DNA of 64,000 bases from Mesostigma viride (lineage: Eukaryota > Streptophyta > Mesostigmatophyceae > Mesostigmatales > Mesostigmataceae): contig RPFO01000497.1 of assembly GCA_009746045.1 (NCBI GenBank), forward strand, positions 1,072,970-1,136,969, read 5' to 3'. Under the pieces are notes generated by a model. It was given only the letters and a program-made list of their open reading frames with translations, searched no databases and had not been told where the DNA came from. Below are positions 1-11,170 of this stretch, in pieces. Position 1 is the stretch's first letter. Every line of letters begins with the position of its first letter. The position numbers and the translations under genes are program-made.

Positions 1-2
1 CA

Positions 3-116
3 GTGCTGGCTGTGCTGCCTTCTAACACCCCTGAGAAGCCACATATTGGGTATTTCTACGACGAGGAGGGGTTCAAGGCTACGGGGGCAGCCAATGAGGC
101 AGAGCTGCGTGCTTAG
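3..116 (+). CDS. Possible 3' end of an unidentified gene (partial)
   Basis: Frame 3 is open from the window edge to a TAG at 114-116 and gives 37 residues ending in GFKATGAANEAELRA. The composition is charged and looks protein-like, but I recognise no family. The same frame continues after the TAG for about 17 codons with similar composition (HRIERRIN), so this could be a decayed gene whose true end was further on. Only the last part would lie in the window. Confidence 0.2.
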   Translation: MLAVLPSNTPEKPHIGYFYDEEGFKATGAANEAELRA

Positions 117-1461
117 CACCGGATTGAACGCCGGATTAATATGTCAACGAGCACCGTGATGAGCCAATGAAGAAGGAGAAACCCATGGGTTTTGGCACTT
201 AGGGGGAGTGACCCTCGGGGATGTGATGTGGATGTTGGACAACAACACGATGGTGCATCCTTGATATACAAGGCCAACAAGAAGGGGCCCCTTCACCCCC
301 CCCCTCCCGAGAAGGTGACCAAGAAGCAGTTGAAGAGGTGGACGTGGCATATGAGGCCTGGCAGCATGAGAACAAAGAGCAAGAGGAGACGGGTTTGACC
401 CGCAAGGAGTGGGTTCCCCAAACATTTTAGGACATGCATGCTTACAATGGTGCAGCATACGCGGGCGTTGCAGTTTTCTGCATGCCGTAACTGCGAACGG
501 TTATGTATACTTGTTGAGCAAATATAAAGTATCTTGTCTAGTTATAGTAACAATGGCATTTATCTCTAATCCACCCTTGCATGATGTGCTATGGATGTGT
601 TGGCGGTGGGCTGTGCTGGTTGCACCGGGCTTGTTGTCCTTAATTATTAAATAATGCCTTCAATGCTGTACAGCTTGGAGGCGTGCCTTTTTCTCCATCT
701 TCCACTCAGCTCGGCTGTCAATGACGTGCGTCATGGTCAAAGCAGGCGATCAATCGAGAGTAATATGAAATAGGCTGGCCTCCACCCCGCGATTCATAAA
801 AAGACGCTTTATAGAGACAACTGTGTGTTATTGTTGCGTGTTATTATTGATTGAACTGATCATCGACAGCCATGCTCAACAGAGCGTGCTCTTAGTCAAA
901 GAAAATCTTTGATCCGCCCGTTCGTAGGCCATCACTATGTATTTACAGGCCTCTGAACAAATACCACAAAGATGCTTGAGCCCGGGCACCCAAGTACTTA
1001 GCCCGATCTGAGAGGGTCTTCCTATGGGCGACGACACCGACTTCAGCATCTGAGGCTCCTTCAGGCAACAAGAAAATGCTTCTGGACCCCATCCGCCTTG
1101 CTCCCATCCACCTTGCATCAATGAGCAGCCGGATGTCAATGACGTATCCATCTTCTTGGTAGGTCTAAAAATACGACTCTGGGGTCAAGTCTCCTCCCAC
1201 CATTGGCCCCCCCGCACGCACGCAGTGTTATTGCACGGAATGCTGACCAAGCCTAGGCAACCCTCTCCACCATGGGTACGCGCAAGGCATGCCACACATC
1301 CCCTGCTGAGAGGCCCGTAGCGATGCCATGCGATGGGCATACCCGAAGGGCATGTCCCAGTGTTTCGATAGGCTCCCACTTGCCCGCATGCTCACCGGCC
1401 CATGGGAGCAATCGCCTCCAGCGCGCGTAGGACTAAGTAGAAAGGGCGGTCATTCCCTGGC
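117..1461. other. No gene seen downstream of DRG1
   Basis: The ORFs here are short and overlap in several frames, and none resembles a known family. No repeat array is visible. It should contain the DRG1 3' UTR and polyadenylation region, since DRG1 is transcribed leftwards and ends at 1462. Confidence 0.4.
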
Positions 1462-4154
1462 CTACACCTTCTTGACAATCTGAACCACATCCTCGTCATG
1501 CAGCTCGTGCTCCTGTGGGTTGCGCACGCCCACAACCGGGAAGGTAGCGGCATGACACAGTTTGCACGGTTGACGGGGAAGCGTTATCAGCATACATGAA
1601 ACTAATGCTGCCCAAAGCTTGGAGCAGGGGAACGCGTGCTGTGAGCAACTACATCGCCGTGTGCATGGATCGCTGCCAGGGGGCTCTGCCAGGAGGCACT
1701 TGCCCACGGGGCCCAGTTAGGAAAACGGAGGGTGGTTGCATTAAAGGAGGGGGCTGAACCAGCCGCGGCGAAAAGAGCTAGAAGAAAAAGTAGGAGGGGG
1801 GAGGTTCCAGAGGGGTGGGGTGGGGGGTGGACATGGCCAACACAGAGGCAGCTCTTATGGGCAAGGCAAGAAGGGGGACACATGGCCCCAAGATTGTTCC
1901 AGCACGCTTGTAGAAAACCAACAACCGGGTGGTGCTTTGGGATAGGGGTAGCGGGGTGTCAGGGACACCTCTCGGAAGGGGTGAGGTGGAGCAAAAGAGA
2001 ATACAAGTAACACAAGAGGACACAAGAGGATACAAGTAGGATCACCACACAGCACCCGCAGAGCACTTGCACTGCTGCCGGCCTATTTGCACGCCTTCAG
2101 CCGCGTGCCTTGCCCCTACGCTTTCAAAACCCTATTAATACACAATAGACACTACAACAAATCCGCGCCATATTTCATGGTTATTCGCTCAACTTGCCCC
2201 ATGCGCTGCGTGCTGAAATCCCTTAATCCTGGCCACAACCCGAACATACTTTCCATGCCTTATCTACGACTTACTCCCACCACGTATTGCGAATGCTTGC
2301 CCTGCCGACGCGCTGCGGGCTGGGATCTCTACACCCTACCCTTGAACCCACAGACCTCACTGACACCTCACTAAACACTCACTTAACACACCTCACTAAA
2401 CACTCACTTAACACACCTCACTAAACACTCACTTAACACACGTCACTAAACACTCACTTAACACACCTCACTAAACACTCACTTAACACACGTCACTAAA
2501 CACTCACTTAACACACCTCCCTAAACACTCACTTAACACACCTCCCTAAACACTCACTTAACACACCTCCCTAAACACTCACTTAACACACCTCACTAAA
2601 CACTCACTTAACACACCTCACTAAACACTCACTTAACACACCTCACTAAACACTCACTCAACACACCTCACTAAACACTCACTTAACACACCTCCCTAAA
2701 CGCTCACTTAACACACCTCCCTAAACACTCACTGAACACACCTCACTAAACACTCACTTAAGAGACCTCACTAAACACTCCCTTAAGACACCTCACTTAA
2801 CACTCACTTAACACACCTCCCTAAACACTCACTTAACACACCTCACTAAACACTCACTCAACACACCATTCTCACCCCGTGTTCCCGGCCATGCATGCGC
2901 GCACCTTGCCTTGCCCACGCGTTGCGGGCTGGCCTTCAAAACCCATGATCACATACATTTTGCAAGCTCTTGCTCGTTCTATCTCTGACTTGGGGAAGTT
3001 TCAAAGGGGGAGGGGCGGCCGCAGAAGGCAGGTCCGACTGAAGCATTTAAGGGATTGCACCTTGCAACACATTCGCACAGTTTATCCACAACTATTTCCC
3101 CACGCACCTTGCCCACGCGCTGCGGGCTGAACTTGACGGAGGACCCCCAGACCAGCGCGTACTTGAACTCCTTAAGCAGGCTCTTGTGAATGCGGTTGCA
3201 AAAGTCCTCGACCGTCCGGTGCTTGGAGTTGAGCACGACCGGGTCCTCGTAGTCCGGGTTGACGCCCTTTGGCTTTGTGTACACGCGCGTGAGGTCCAGG
3301 TACTCCCAGATCATCGCGAGCAGTCCCTGTAGGTTCCACTCGAGGTGCGCCGAGATTGGGCAGTAGTGGGGCATTTTGTCGAGAAGGTGGAGCTCCTCGA
3401 GGGTGATCTGGTCAACCTTGTTCATGACATAGATGCAGGGCATGTACACGCGGTTGCCCTCGATCACGTCGATGAGGTCGTCCTCGGTCGCCTCGCACTT
3501 GACGTTGATGTCCGCGTTGTGGATCTTGTACTCCTTGCAGATGGCCGTCACGGTCTCCAGGTCCAGGCTGTGGTTGACTGTCGACGTCATCGTGATGCCT
3601 CCGCGCTCCTTCTTGCGGACCGTGATGTTTGGAGGGGTCTTATTGAGGCGAATGCCAAACCCTTCGAGCTCTTTCTCGATGAGACGCTTGTGCGTGATCG
3701 GCTTAAGCGCGTCCAGGACGAGCAGGATGCAGCTGCACGTGCGCGCGACGGCGATGACCTGGCGACCGCGACCTTTGCCGTCCTTGGCGCCCTCGATGAT
3801 ACCGGGCAGGTCGAGCAGCTGGATGTTGGCGCCCTTGTAGCGGATCACGCCGGGCACGCAAGTAAGTGTGGTGAACTCGTAGGACGCTACTTCCGAGAAC
3901 GTGCCAGTGAGTTTGCAAAGGAGGGTGGACTTCCCTACGGATGGGAAGCCGACCAGACCGATGCGCGAATCGCCGGTTTTTGCCACATCGAAACCCTCAC
4001 CCCCTCCACCTCCCGTTTTCGCGGGGGCAAGGATCTCACGGCGAAGCTTGGCTAACTTTGCCTTCAATAGACCCAAGTGCCCGGACGTGGCCTTGTTTTT
4101 CTGCGTCCTGGCCATTTCGGCCTCGATATCTTTGATTTTTTCTAGGGTCGTCAT
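1462..4154 (-). CDS. DRG1: DRG1-type developmentally regulated GTP-binding protein, two exons
   Basis: Exon 1 is 4154-3108 (349 codons). Exon 2 is only 51 nt, 1512-1462. The donor (GTGCGT) and acceptor (CCACAG) join in phase 0 to give 365 aa, close to the 367 aa of human DRG1. Visible motifs: P-loop GFPSVGKS (69-76), DLPG (115-118), NKVD (245-248), SAH (268-270), then a C-terminal TGS region. The segment across the splice (SPQRVGK then [15 protein letters not shown]) follows the DRG1 C-terminus closely. DRG GTPases bind a DFRP partner (DFRP1 for DRG1) and associate with translating ribosomes; that role is inferred from the family. A 1.6-kb intron separates the exons and holds a minisatellite plus copies of the donor junction. 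Without exon 2 the reading frame would run into intron sequence and produce a false C-terminus. The gene is divergent from the METTL18-like gene. Confidence 0.93.
2080..2937 (-). repeat. Degenerate copies of the DRG1 exon 1/donor junction inside its intron
   Basis: The minus-strand exon end (CAGCCCGCAGCGCGTGGGC, then AAG and GTGCGT) recurs at about 2903-2935 with one mismatch across that core, and at about 2296-2325. A weaker third copy lies near 2095-2120. The copies flank the 25-bp minisatellite. They are intronic because the frame requires the donor at 3107. Confidence 0.65.
2355..2870. repeat. 25-bp minisatellite in the DRG1 intron, about 20 copies
   Basis: The unit is CCTCACTAAACACTC followed by ACTTAACACA. 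Copies differ mainly at single positions (cctcac/cctccc/cgtcac). It is stop-rich on the + strand and lies wholly within the intron. Confidence 0.95.
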
Positions 4155-5475
4155 TTTCGCAGCTAATGGAGCTCAGTCGGAGTGATAAATACTGCCTCGG
4201 CGAAGGTGAACAAGCGCTGCGCCTTTGTTCTAATGGATGCAAAGACCAAGCTGATTGTTCTGAGGATTATGTGATGTGCACTCCAACCCTCGCTTAACAA
4301 TCATACAATGCTGGGTAAACGTGCATAGAAACAGCCCTCTCGGAACGCAACCCGGTTTTGTCAAGCATGCGGCGACTTCTCATCCGGCGTTTGTACACGT
4401 CCTAAAAAATGCATGTAATAAACTAGCAACCGGGAAGCAAACTGGCAATGCGCCGTGGCTGCTGAGGGCGTAATACGCATGACGTGCAGGCGTGAAAACT
4501 CGATGATATCTCCGCTGCATTACCCGCGTATTCCAGGGCAGCGCGAGCAGGAGTGCAGGACCAGGTTGACGGATGGCAGCAAGTGATGATGAACTTACTA
4601 CCGTACATACAGTACAAGAACGAGTACACCCGCCCCCACGTTTAAGATTCTCAGGTTTAAGATCATGAGACTCTGGATGTGACCTATTGACCTCTACTAG
4701 TATTATAATTGTAGTAAAATGTAGTAGAACTTAGTAGAATAGAGTCAAAGTAGTAAGATTCTTCAAGATCTTGAGCCCTGGATTGGTCCGACCCCAGAAA
4801 AAACTGTGTGTAAACTAACACCCATTTCACCGGAAAATTTCACCGGAAAAAACTGTGTGTGGGGGGGGGGTACGAGTACAGATGGCAGCAATAGATGTGT
4901 GGGTTGCCAGCGGAAAGTGCGGTACATTATGTTGGTCCACGGCGTTGGACTCGCGAACGGGATTGCCTTGTGCATATTTTGCGGGATGTCAGCTGGGATA
5001 TGTCTAGTTGTCTAACGTGGGATTTCTTACGCTAGCTGCCAAAATTAATTATGTTAACCCAGGTTGCGCTTACTTCAGCCACAGCGTTGCATTGCAGGAA
5101 AGAGAAGGAGCAATAGCTAGCTTCAGAAAATAATCTAGCGCCCCAAGATGATTGGGTACAGTACCTCGTCTACTTCCGGATGCCTTGGCAAAGTGCAACA
5201 TGTGAGGTGGGCTCGGGTTTGAGATGGCAATGCAGTAGCCGGAGCTTTTTACCGTAGTGATGCCATGATGCCGATGAGGTCCGTTTCCCAAAACTCGGCG
5301 GGTACAATTGAGCGGGGTTCTGCGCCTCTCTAGCTTGCTTACGCCGCTGCCGACGAAAGCATGTTAACGGATCAGGTTTACATGGAAAAAGTAGCCAGGC
5401 ACTTCATTTGTAAAGCTCAAGTTTTTGCTGCAACGCTTTGACCGTGGTAAACCGCTCGGTACTTTCGCTATAATT
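4155..5475. promoter_or_regulatory. Divergent intergenic region between DRG1 and METTL18-like
   Basis: Both genes point away from this 1.3-kb stretch, so both promoters should lie here. I see no convincing TATA box or RNA gene. A G-homopolymer lies at 4861-4870, and there is a short run of TAGTAGAA-like repeats at about 4690-4755. Confidence 0.4.
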
Positions 5476-6390
5476 ATGGACCTCTGGGGTTCTGAGACAA
5501 CTCCATTTCGCTTCAATTTCGGCAGCGAGAACCCGCCTGCTACAAATGATTCCTGTGCACTACCCGTGGAAGAGCAGCCCGCCCTACCCTGCAGGGAAGT
5601 CTTTGCCGCCGAAGCGTCCGGGCATGAATTAGGGTTTGCTGCCGAGGAACTCAGCCTTCCTGAATGGGACGGCGTTGTTTTGCTTAAAGGCCGAGTCGTG
5701 TCCGAGCCCGTGCTGGCGAAGATCGTCGGCGACGCGCAAACGGCGGCCGCGTCGGACCTGGTCGCGGGTCGGTACGAGGGTGGCTTCAAGCTGTGGGAGT
5801 GCGCCCTTGACCTCGTCTCCTACCTATGCAAGCTGCCCCAGGAGCAGGGACTACGTGACAGGCGGGTACTAGAGCTTGGCTGCGGCCACGGTCTCCCGGG
5901 CGCATTCGCAGCAACGCATGGCGGCGCATCCTGCGTCCACCTGCAGGACTACAACGTGGACGTGCTGACGTCGCTCACGATCCCAACCCTGCAGCAGAAC
6001 CTGGCACACGTTGGCCGCGCTGGGGGTAGCATTGACGTTCGGTACTTTGCGGGCGACTGGGACGCCCTGGGCTCCGTCCTGCCGCTTTCCTCCGGCACCT
6101 CCAAGGCAGGCGGGGGCGGCTATGATGTCATCCTGTCCGCGGAATGCATCTATTCGATGGCCACCCTGGCCAAGCTCTTCCGGCTGATCAAGGCCTCCCT
6201 GGCGCGGCCACATGGCGTCGCGTACGTGGCGGCCAAGACGTACTATTTCGGGGTCGGGGGCGGCACGCGCCAGTTTGAGGCCCTTGTCCGCAGTGACGCG
6301 GACCCCCCCACCATGCTGGTGGACGTGGTTGCAACGTACGCGGATGGCTCGTCAAACATGCGGGAAATACTCCGGTTGCGATGGGCCTAG
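5476..6390 (+). CDS. METTL18: METTL18-like protein-histidine N-methyltransferase
   Basis: Intronless, 304 aa from the ATG at 5476. An upstream in-frame ATG at 5425 would add 17 residues, but the segment after 5476 (TTPFRFNFG) resembles the short phenylalanine-rich start of METTL18, so I prefer 5476. Conserved blocks: YEGGFKLWEC (about 100-109), the SAM-binding motif LELGCGHG (about 132-139), LQDYN, and near the C-terminus KTYYFGVGGG, which is distinctive for METTL18/Hpm1. Family members are seven-beta-strand SAM enzymes that methylate a histidine of ribosomal protein uL3. The substrate here is inferred from the family. It is divergent from DRG1, another translation-linked gene. Confidence 0.88.
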   Translation: MDLWGSETTPFRFNFGSENPPATNDSCALPVEEQPALPCREVFAAEASGHELGFAAEELSLPEWDGVVLLKGRVVSEPVLAKIVGDAQTAAASDLVAGRYEGGFKLWECALDLVSYLCKLPQEQGLRDRRVLELGCGHGLPGAFAATHGGASCVHLQDYNVDVLTSLTIPTLQQNLAHVGRAGGSIDVRYFAGDWDALGSVLPLSSGTSKAGGGGYDVILSAECIYSMATLAKLFRLIKASLARPHGVAYVAAKTYYFGVGGGTRQFEALVRSDADPPTMLVDVVATYADGSSNMREILRLRWA

Positions 6391-7164
6391 GCTTAGATTT
6401 TGCATCCAGACACAGGGTTGACAGAATTTCCTCGGGAGCAGAGAGCAGATGCGTGAATAAAGAAGGGCTATGTATGATGCGTGCTCCCATGGGTAGGCCC
6501 GGCAAGGTAACATATGTATCTATGGCACCAATCTGCTATCCCCTACACGGTAGGTATGTGCACACGTGCATGTCAGATGTCGCACGGGCATCATGAATCA
6601 TGTGCCGATTTCGACAGTTTGACCGGAACAGTACTCCATGCCTCATCCCCACACGTATTTTTGAGAAGACTCTCGCATGCCCATAGTAACACTGGTGCCC
6701 ACCACTCTCCGCCCTCCGGTTAAGAATTTTTGCAGTTGGGTTACATAGTTTGGGATGCCCTCGATCGGATCAGGAGACCCCTACTATCAAGGAGACTATT
6801 GCCGCGGATTCCTTGCCAGAGGTCCTATAGCTTGAAACGAATGCTAGAACTTATATGCTAAGGTTTGCGTTTTTTCTGCATACCAGTCGGCAGCAGTTAG
6901 TAATTACTAGTTTACTGTTCGACTACAACACGATGTATACAGCAATATAACGAACTTATGCAGAAATCACCAAAACAACACAAGGATAGAAAAGGGACTA
7001 AAAAGAGAATTAATGTGGAAGTACAATATCGAGCCGGCCGGCCAGCCAAAGGATCGTACCAGCTATATTATAGCACACAGCTACTAAAGAACGTACATGA
7101 GCTACATGTGAACTGGTACCGGCCAAATGATATCTATATAGGATATCAGCACATCCATGGGCTA
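6391..7164. other. Intergenic, nothing recognised
   Basis: This holds the METTL18-like 3' flank. It is AT-richer than the gene and contains no credible coding frame or array. Confidence 0.4.
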
Positions 7165-7250
7165 TAGTGACTATATGGTTGGGGCATGATGCAGACGATA
7201 ATTGTAACTTTCGTGTAATTATTTTTCTAATGAGATTAGCATAGTACTCC
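7165..7250 (+). repeat. LINE 3'-UTR fragment, ACTT-tail family
   Basis: The stretch GATGCAGACGATAATTG through TAATGAGATTAGCATAGTAC also occurs at 11470-11545 (reverse) and 47027-47090. In those copies it precedes a GGCATGCC hairpin and an ACTT-repeat tail. Here it is cut off at the junction with the next LINE fragment. Confidence 0.6.
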
Positions 7251-7261
7251 ATCCGTCCATC

Positions 7262-7536
7262 GGCCCCCAGCGGCTTGGCCAACCAGGGCGGCACATCCTG
7301 ACCTGGCCTGGCCCCAAGGACATTCCTAGAAATTAAGCGAGGTAAACCTGCCATATGAACTACATCCAGATGCTGCTGGCCGACCTAGTGGTCCCAGCTC
7401 AGTTTGAACACCGCATTCACTCACTCTCTCTTCTTTGGACTGCTATGCAGAACAACAAGAAGAGACCTGTGCATGGCAGAAGATTGTCCAAGCTCACACG
7501 CCAGCCCCTGTGGGCAACTAGCCCCCTAGGGCGGAG
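7262..7536 (+). mobile_element. LINE ORF2 C-terminal fragment (copy A)
   Basis: Frame-broken copy of a module seen repeatedly in this window. It encodes, in pieces, GRHILTWPGP, then a block beginning NYIQMLLADLVVPA, then WTAMQ and a proline/lysine-rich tail (PVGKPPPPKR). The module is the C-terminus of a LINE polyprotein because in copy D it directly follows reverse-transcriptase thumb-like sequence. The copy ends abruptly at about 7536, where an RT fragment of another copy begins. Confidence 0.7.
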
Positions 7537-10101
7537 CGGATACGGAGATTCGGCTGGCAGACATCATCTACGCAGACGACACCACCCTCTTTGAGGATCA
7601 CTGGGCACGTGCAGACATGGCTTGACTGCCTGGCTATCGAGGCCCGTGCAGTGGGGCTTGAGGTCAGCAAGAAGACAGAGGCCCTGGCGGTTGGGCTCAC
7701 CCACTCACCGCCACCCCTCTATCTCCTCGACGGCTCTCGAGTCCTGTATCGGGACCGCGTCAAGCTGCTGGTGCAGCCTGCTCCCCAGCTGCGAGGTTGA
7801 TGCACATGGACCATCGCATCTCCCTCGCCTGGCACGCTTTACGCCAGTACCGGGCCCTGTGGCGCAAGCCCCTGGGCAAGATCGAGAAACAGGACCTGTT
7901 CAAGGTCCTCGTCCTTCCTGTTCTCACGTATGGGGCCGAGACGTGGACCCTCACCGCCGACCTGGCCCGCAAGCTGGACGGCGCGGTCACCATGCAACAT
8001 GCTGCGTTCCATTTTCAGAGTAGGATACGCTGCTCATGTCCGCAATGAGGACCTGTACCAGGGCATGCCATATATCACCAGCGGCGCCTGCAGCCAGAGT
8101 TCCATTATACGCAATACGCGGTTATACGCGCGGGGTCCGTATAATGGATAATACGGTATAATACGGTATTATCCGGAAATTATACGCAAATACTGGATTT
8201 AATCGTTTTTGGGGTTGTTTCATGCATTTTGATATCATTTCAAGCAGTCCACATGTTTCTGACACTAAATTACACATGATACATGGGTTGCCACTGCTCA
8301 GCAGTGCTTGGGAACACTGGACGTGTAAACCGGGGTTCACGAGGAGCTAGATTACCTATGCATTATAGCCTAAAAAACAACGCCAAATGAAATGGAAAGA
8401 TGAAAAAAGCAAAAGAAGTAAGATGGCTATGCTTCCATGCAAGCAGGTCCTGGGCATCTCCATGTTTCTTGTATGCATGAGGAGCACACAAGAAGAAGGC
8501 TGACTTTGGCGAGCAAAACAAGAAATAGTGGCTAGATCTGGCCAGAAAACCACTTGTTTCGAGATGTTTTTAGCAAGAAAAAACATCGCGTTATCAAGCT
8601 TATCATATTTATAAACAATGCCAAGCACTACGTCACTGCTTTCGATGAAGCATAAGCTAATAGCAGATAAATCTGGTCCAAAATCTGCATGTCGTAGTGG
8701 TATTCCCCAACCATCACGAGCCAATAATGCGTAGAGGCAGTAAAGCAACCAAAAGACAAGCAGAAAACCTCCATTACAGGTCTACGATTATTTTACAATC
8801 CACCCAACAACTTGATACAGTACAATGAACACGTGAACAGGATAGCACGTACCAGATCAAAACCGCATATTACCTTTCTTGACGGAGCCAGCATGCCCAC
8901 CTGATGGACGTAGCTGCGAGCCTTTCCTGGCCGTCGTCGCTTATAAATCATGTAAGGAATAACGTGAAACATCTATCCGCGTTCAAATGTAGGAGCATTT
9001 CCCGCCTATCAACAGTTAGCACATGCACGGTCGCCACCTGGTTGCTGAAACGAGGTTGCCGCATCGAGCAGAAGGTCGAGACATATCTGCGCACATCCAA
9101 ACGTTGCCTGGCCAAGGATATAAGCTTTTCAAGACCTAAGGATCATGCCTACAGATTGAAAATGTAAAGCGGCCATGCTCTCGTACCAGTCAGTTTTCTG
9201 TATGACTTACATTAATATTCGGTGCATGGCTGCCCGAGAGGCAAGGGCAGAGACCTAAACAGCATGGAGGGTTGCCAACTTGGGTTGCCAACTTGCCATG
9301 CTACAGTGTAGCTTGCTTGTAAGATCCTTGTGTCTCACGGTCGCCAAATGTCAACCAGTGGATGGTTTCCGTAGTGTTTCTAAGTTCCCTTGCATTCCCG
9401 CCTTAGTTCCCGCCCGAAAAATTTGGCTGCCGGACCTCGGATGAGCGCGAAAACCCCATTATACGCGCGCTTATACGAATTATTCGCCGTATTATACGTA
9501 AAAATACGCAAATCGTATAAAACGGATAAAAATTATCCGCTCGACCTTGTATAACGCGTATTATACCGTATAATACCGTATAATACGCCGTATAATGGAA
9601 CTCTGCCTGCAGCTAGTAGTAGGGCACCTAGCTCGCACCAACCAGGTAGACACCTCACGTGGCCCCCCGGCCCGCGGGACTGCGACCAGCTCAGCCTGGC
9701 CGGCACCTCCTGACGTGGGCCGGGCCCCGTGATGTTAGATGCCGCAAGGTCCGCACCTTCAAAGAACAGCTAGTAGAGGACATGGGGGGCCCAGGCGTCT
9801 CCGTGATTTGGAAGAAGATGATGGACAAGGCCATGCAAGTGGGCCCAGGTCATAGAGGACAACGAGCCCCCCCCTGTGGGGAAGCGCCCGCGTACGTGTG
9901 CAAACCCGTGGGAGGCACGCCAGTGCTGTATACGTAGATGTTGTACTGGTTAGTAATGCTGTTAGATAGATGTCGTAGGTAGCTGATGTAGATAGCTTAG
10001 ACCGGTAGGACTGTTTGCACCCACCCATCCGTCCATCGGGGTTAATGCTCCGTGACTGCCCAACGGGATCGAGCACGAGTCCAATTAATTAATTAATTAA
10101 T
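7537..10101 (+). pseudogene. Broken LINE ORF2 (RT YADD box to 3' tail), split by a hAT-type element
   Basis: The RT catalytic box YADD is at 7569-7580. Downstream come GLEVSKKTEALAVG, LLDGS and VLPVLTYGAETWTLT, in different frames because of frameshifts and stops. The copy is interrupted at 8095-9605. Dropping that insert and one 8-bp target duplication restores a readable RRLQLVVGHLARTNQVDT across the join. After the coding part come a 3' UTR, a hairpin around 10045-10079 (CTCC..CAACGGG..GAGCAC), and an AATT-repeat tail at 10082-10101. It is not functional. Confidence 0.8.
8095..9605. mobile_element. Non-autonomous hAT-superfamily transposon, 1,511 bp
   Basis: The ends are perfect inverted repeats, CAGAGTTCCATTATACG at 8095 and its complement ending at 9605. 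It is flanked by a perfect 8-bp target duplication CCTGCAGC (8087-8094 and 9606-9613). An 8-bp duplication and a CAGAG start are hAT hallmarks. Both ends carry many ATTATACG/CGTATAAT motifs, as expected for subterminal transposase-binding sites. The interior has no recognisable transposase: the largest ORFs (130 aa minus at 8356-8748, 87 aa plus at 8904-9167) match nothing I know. It must have been mobilised in trans. Confidence 0.9.
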
Positions 10102-11170
10102 CTTGCTCGCACCAGTCAGGTCGACACCACCCTTTGTCTGGCCGGCCCCCAGCGGCTTGGCCAACCAGGGCGGCACATCCTGACCTGGCCCACTACATTT
10201 CGCCACCGCGGAAACCCAATTTATGCGAGAATGTGGTTCCGTCAATACGGCGGGGGTTACAAATTCAATTTCGAAGTTCGGCACCGTCGGATACCAGTAA
10301 AGCAACACTTGTTATCTAGAATCGCGCCATTTGGCATCAATTGGCCAGTTCTGAAAATTCGATGAAATCTCTAGTCCTTGGTCGAATATTTCCCTCCGAT
10401 TTGGATGACGAAAATTGAGTACGAATTTCTTAGTACAGTCCACCGTTTAGTTCAGTTCAGTTTATTCCCACGCCGCTTGCTGACCTGACGGAGGCCAAAT
10501 TCGTACTGAACACTATCGCAAGTCCGGTCGATACTAAAAATTGCTACTTCCGAGATGTCTGACGGAATTCCTGCTAGGTCCATGCTTTGGTACTGGACGG
10601 ATGCTGAAATTCACTGCGATTCTGTCCGAATGAGGAAAATTGTCAGAAATCTACTCTCGATACGAACGTAACGAGAATTTCAAGTATCTGACGCTCGGAG
10701 AGCTGCCACCGTTTTCCCCTACTTGACCGAACCACATTCCCCGCTAAAAAAGGTGTCCTAGGCGGCGAAATGTAGTGCCTGGCCCCAAGGACATTCCTAG
10801 AAAGCTAGATAAGCATGCCATGAACTACATCCAGATGTTGCTGGCCGACCTAGTGGTCCCAGCTCCGTTTGAACACCGCATTCACTCCCTCTCTCTTCCT
10901 TGGACTGCTATGCAGAAAAACAAGAAGAGGTGCATGGCAGAAGATTGTCCAGGCTCACACGCTAGCCCCTGTGGGCAAGCCCCCTCCCCCCAAGCAGAAA
11001 GGGCGTTTTGCTGAATAGTGTAGTCAGGATTTTTCTAGACTAGATAGCTTAGAGTAAGGTTCGTTTGATTACGCGGCTCCGCCCACCTCCATCCATCCAG
11101 CAAGGAACATCTGCTTCATGATCTCCCAGCGGACATGTTATAATTTAATTTAATTTAATTTTAATTTAAT
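10102..11170 (+). mobile_element. LINE ORF2 C-terminal fragment (copy C) with 3' hairpin and AATTT tail
   Basis: Begins right after the AATT tail of the preceding copy. It carries the LARTSQVDT-like and GRHILTW segments, is interrupted by the 10191-10777 insert, then continues through the NYIQMLLADLVVPA block and proline-rich tail to a stop near 11017. The 3' UTR has the weakly paired hairpin CATGATCTCCCAGCGGACATG (11117-11137) and ends in an AATTT-type repeat (11139-11170). Confidence 0.75.
10191..10777. mobile_element. CACTA-type non-autonomous element (MITE-like), 587 bp
   Basis: The termini are inverted: CACTACATTTCGCC at 10191 and its complement ending TAGTG at 10777, 16 of 17 bp matching when extended. 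A second inverted block, GAATGTGGTTC with GTCAA (about 10215-10235 and 10722-10740), lies just inside. Uninterrupted LINE copies (for example about 7303-7320) show the empty site and imply a 2-bp duplication CC, or 3-bp GCC if the terminal base is assigned differently. No ORF resembles a transposase. Confidence 0.82.

Noticed and set aside
3345..4055. 236-aa plus ORF over DRG1
   Set aside because: Antisense shadow of the conserved DRG1 frame.
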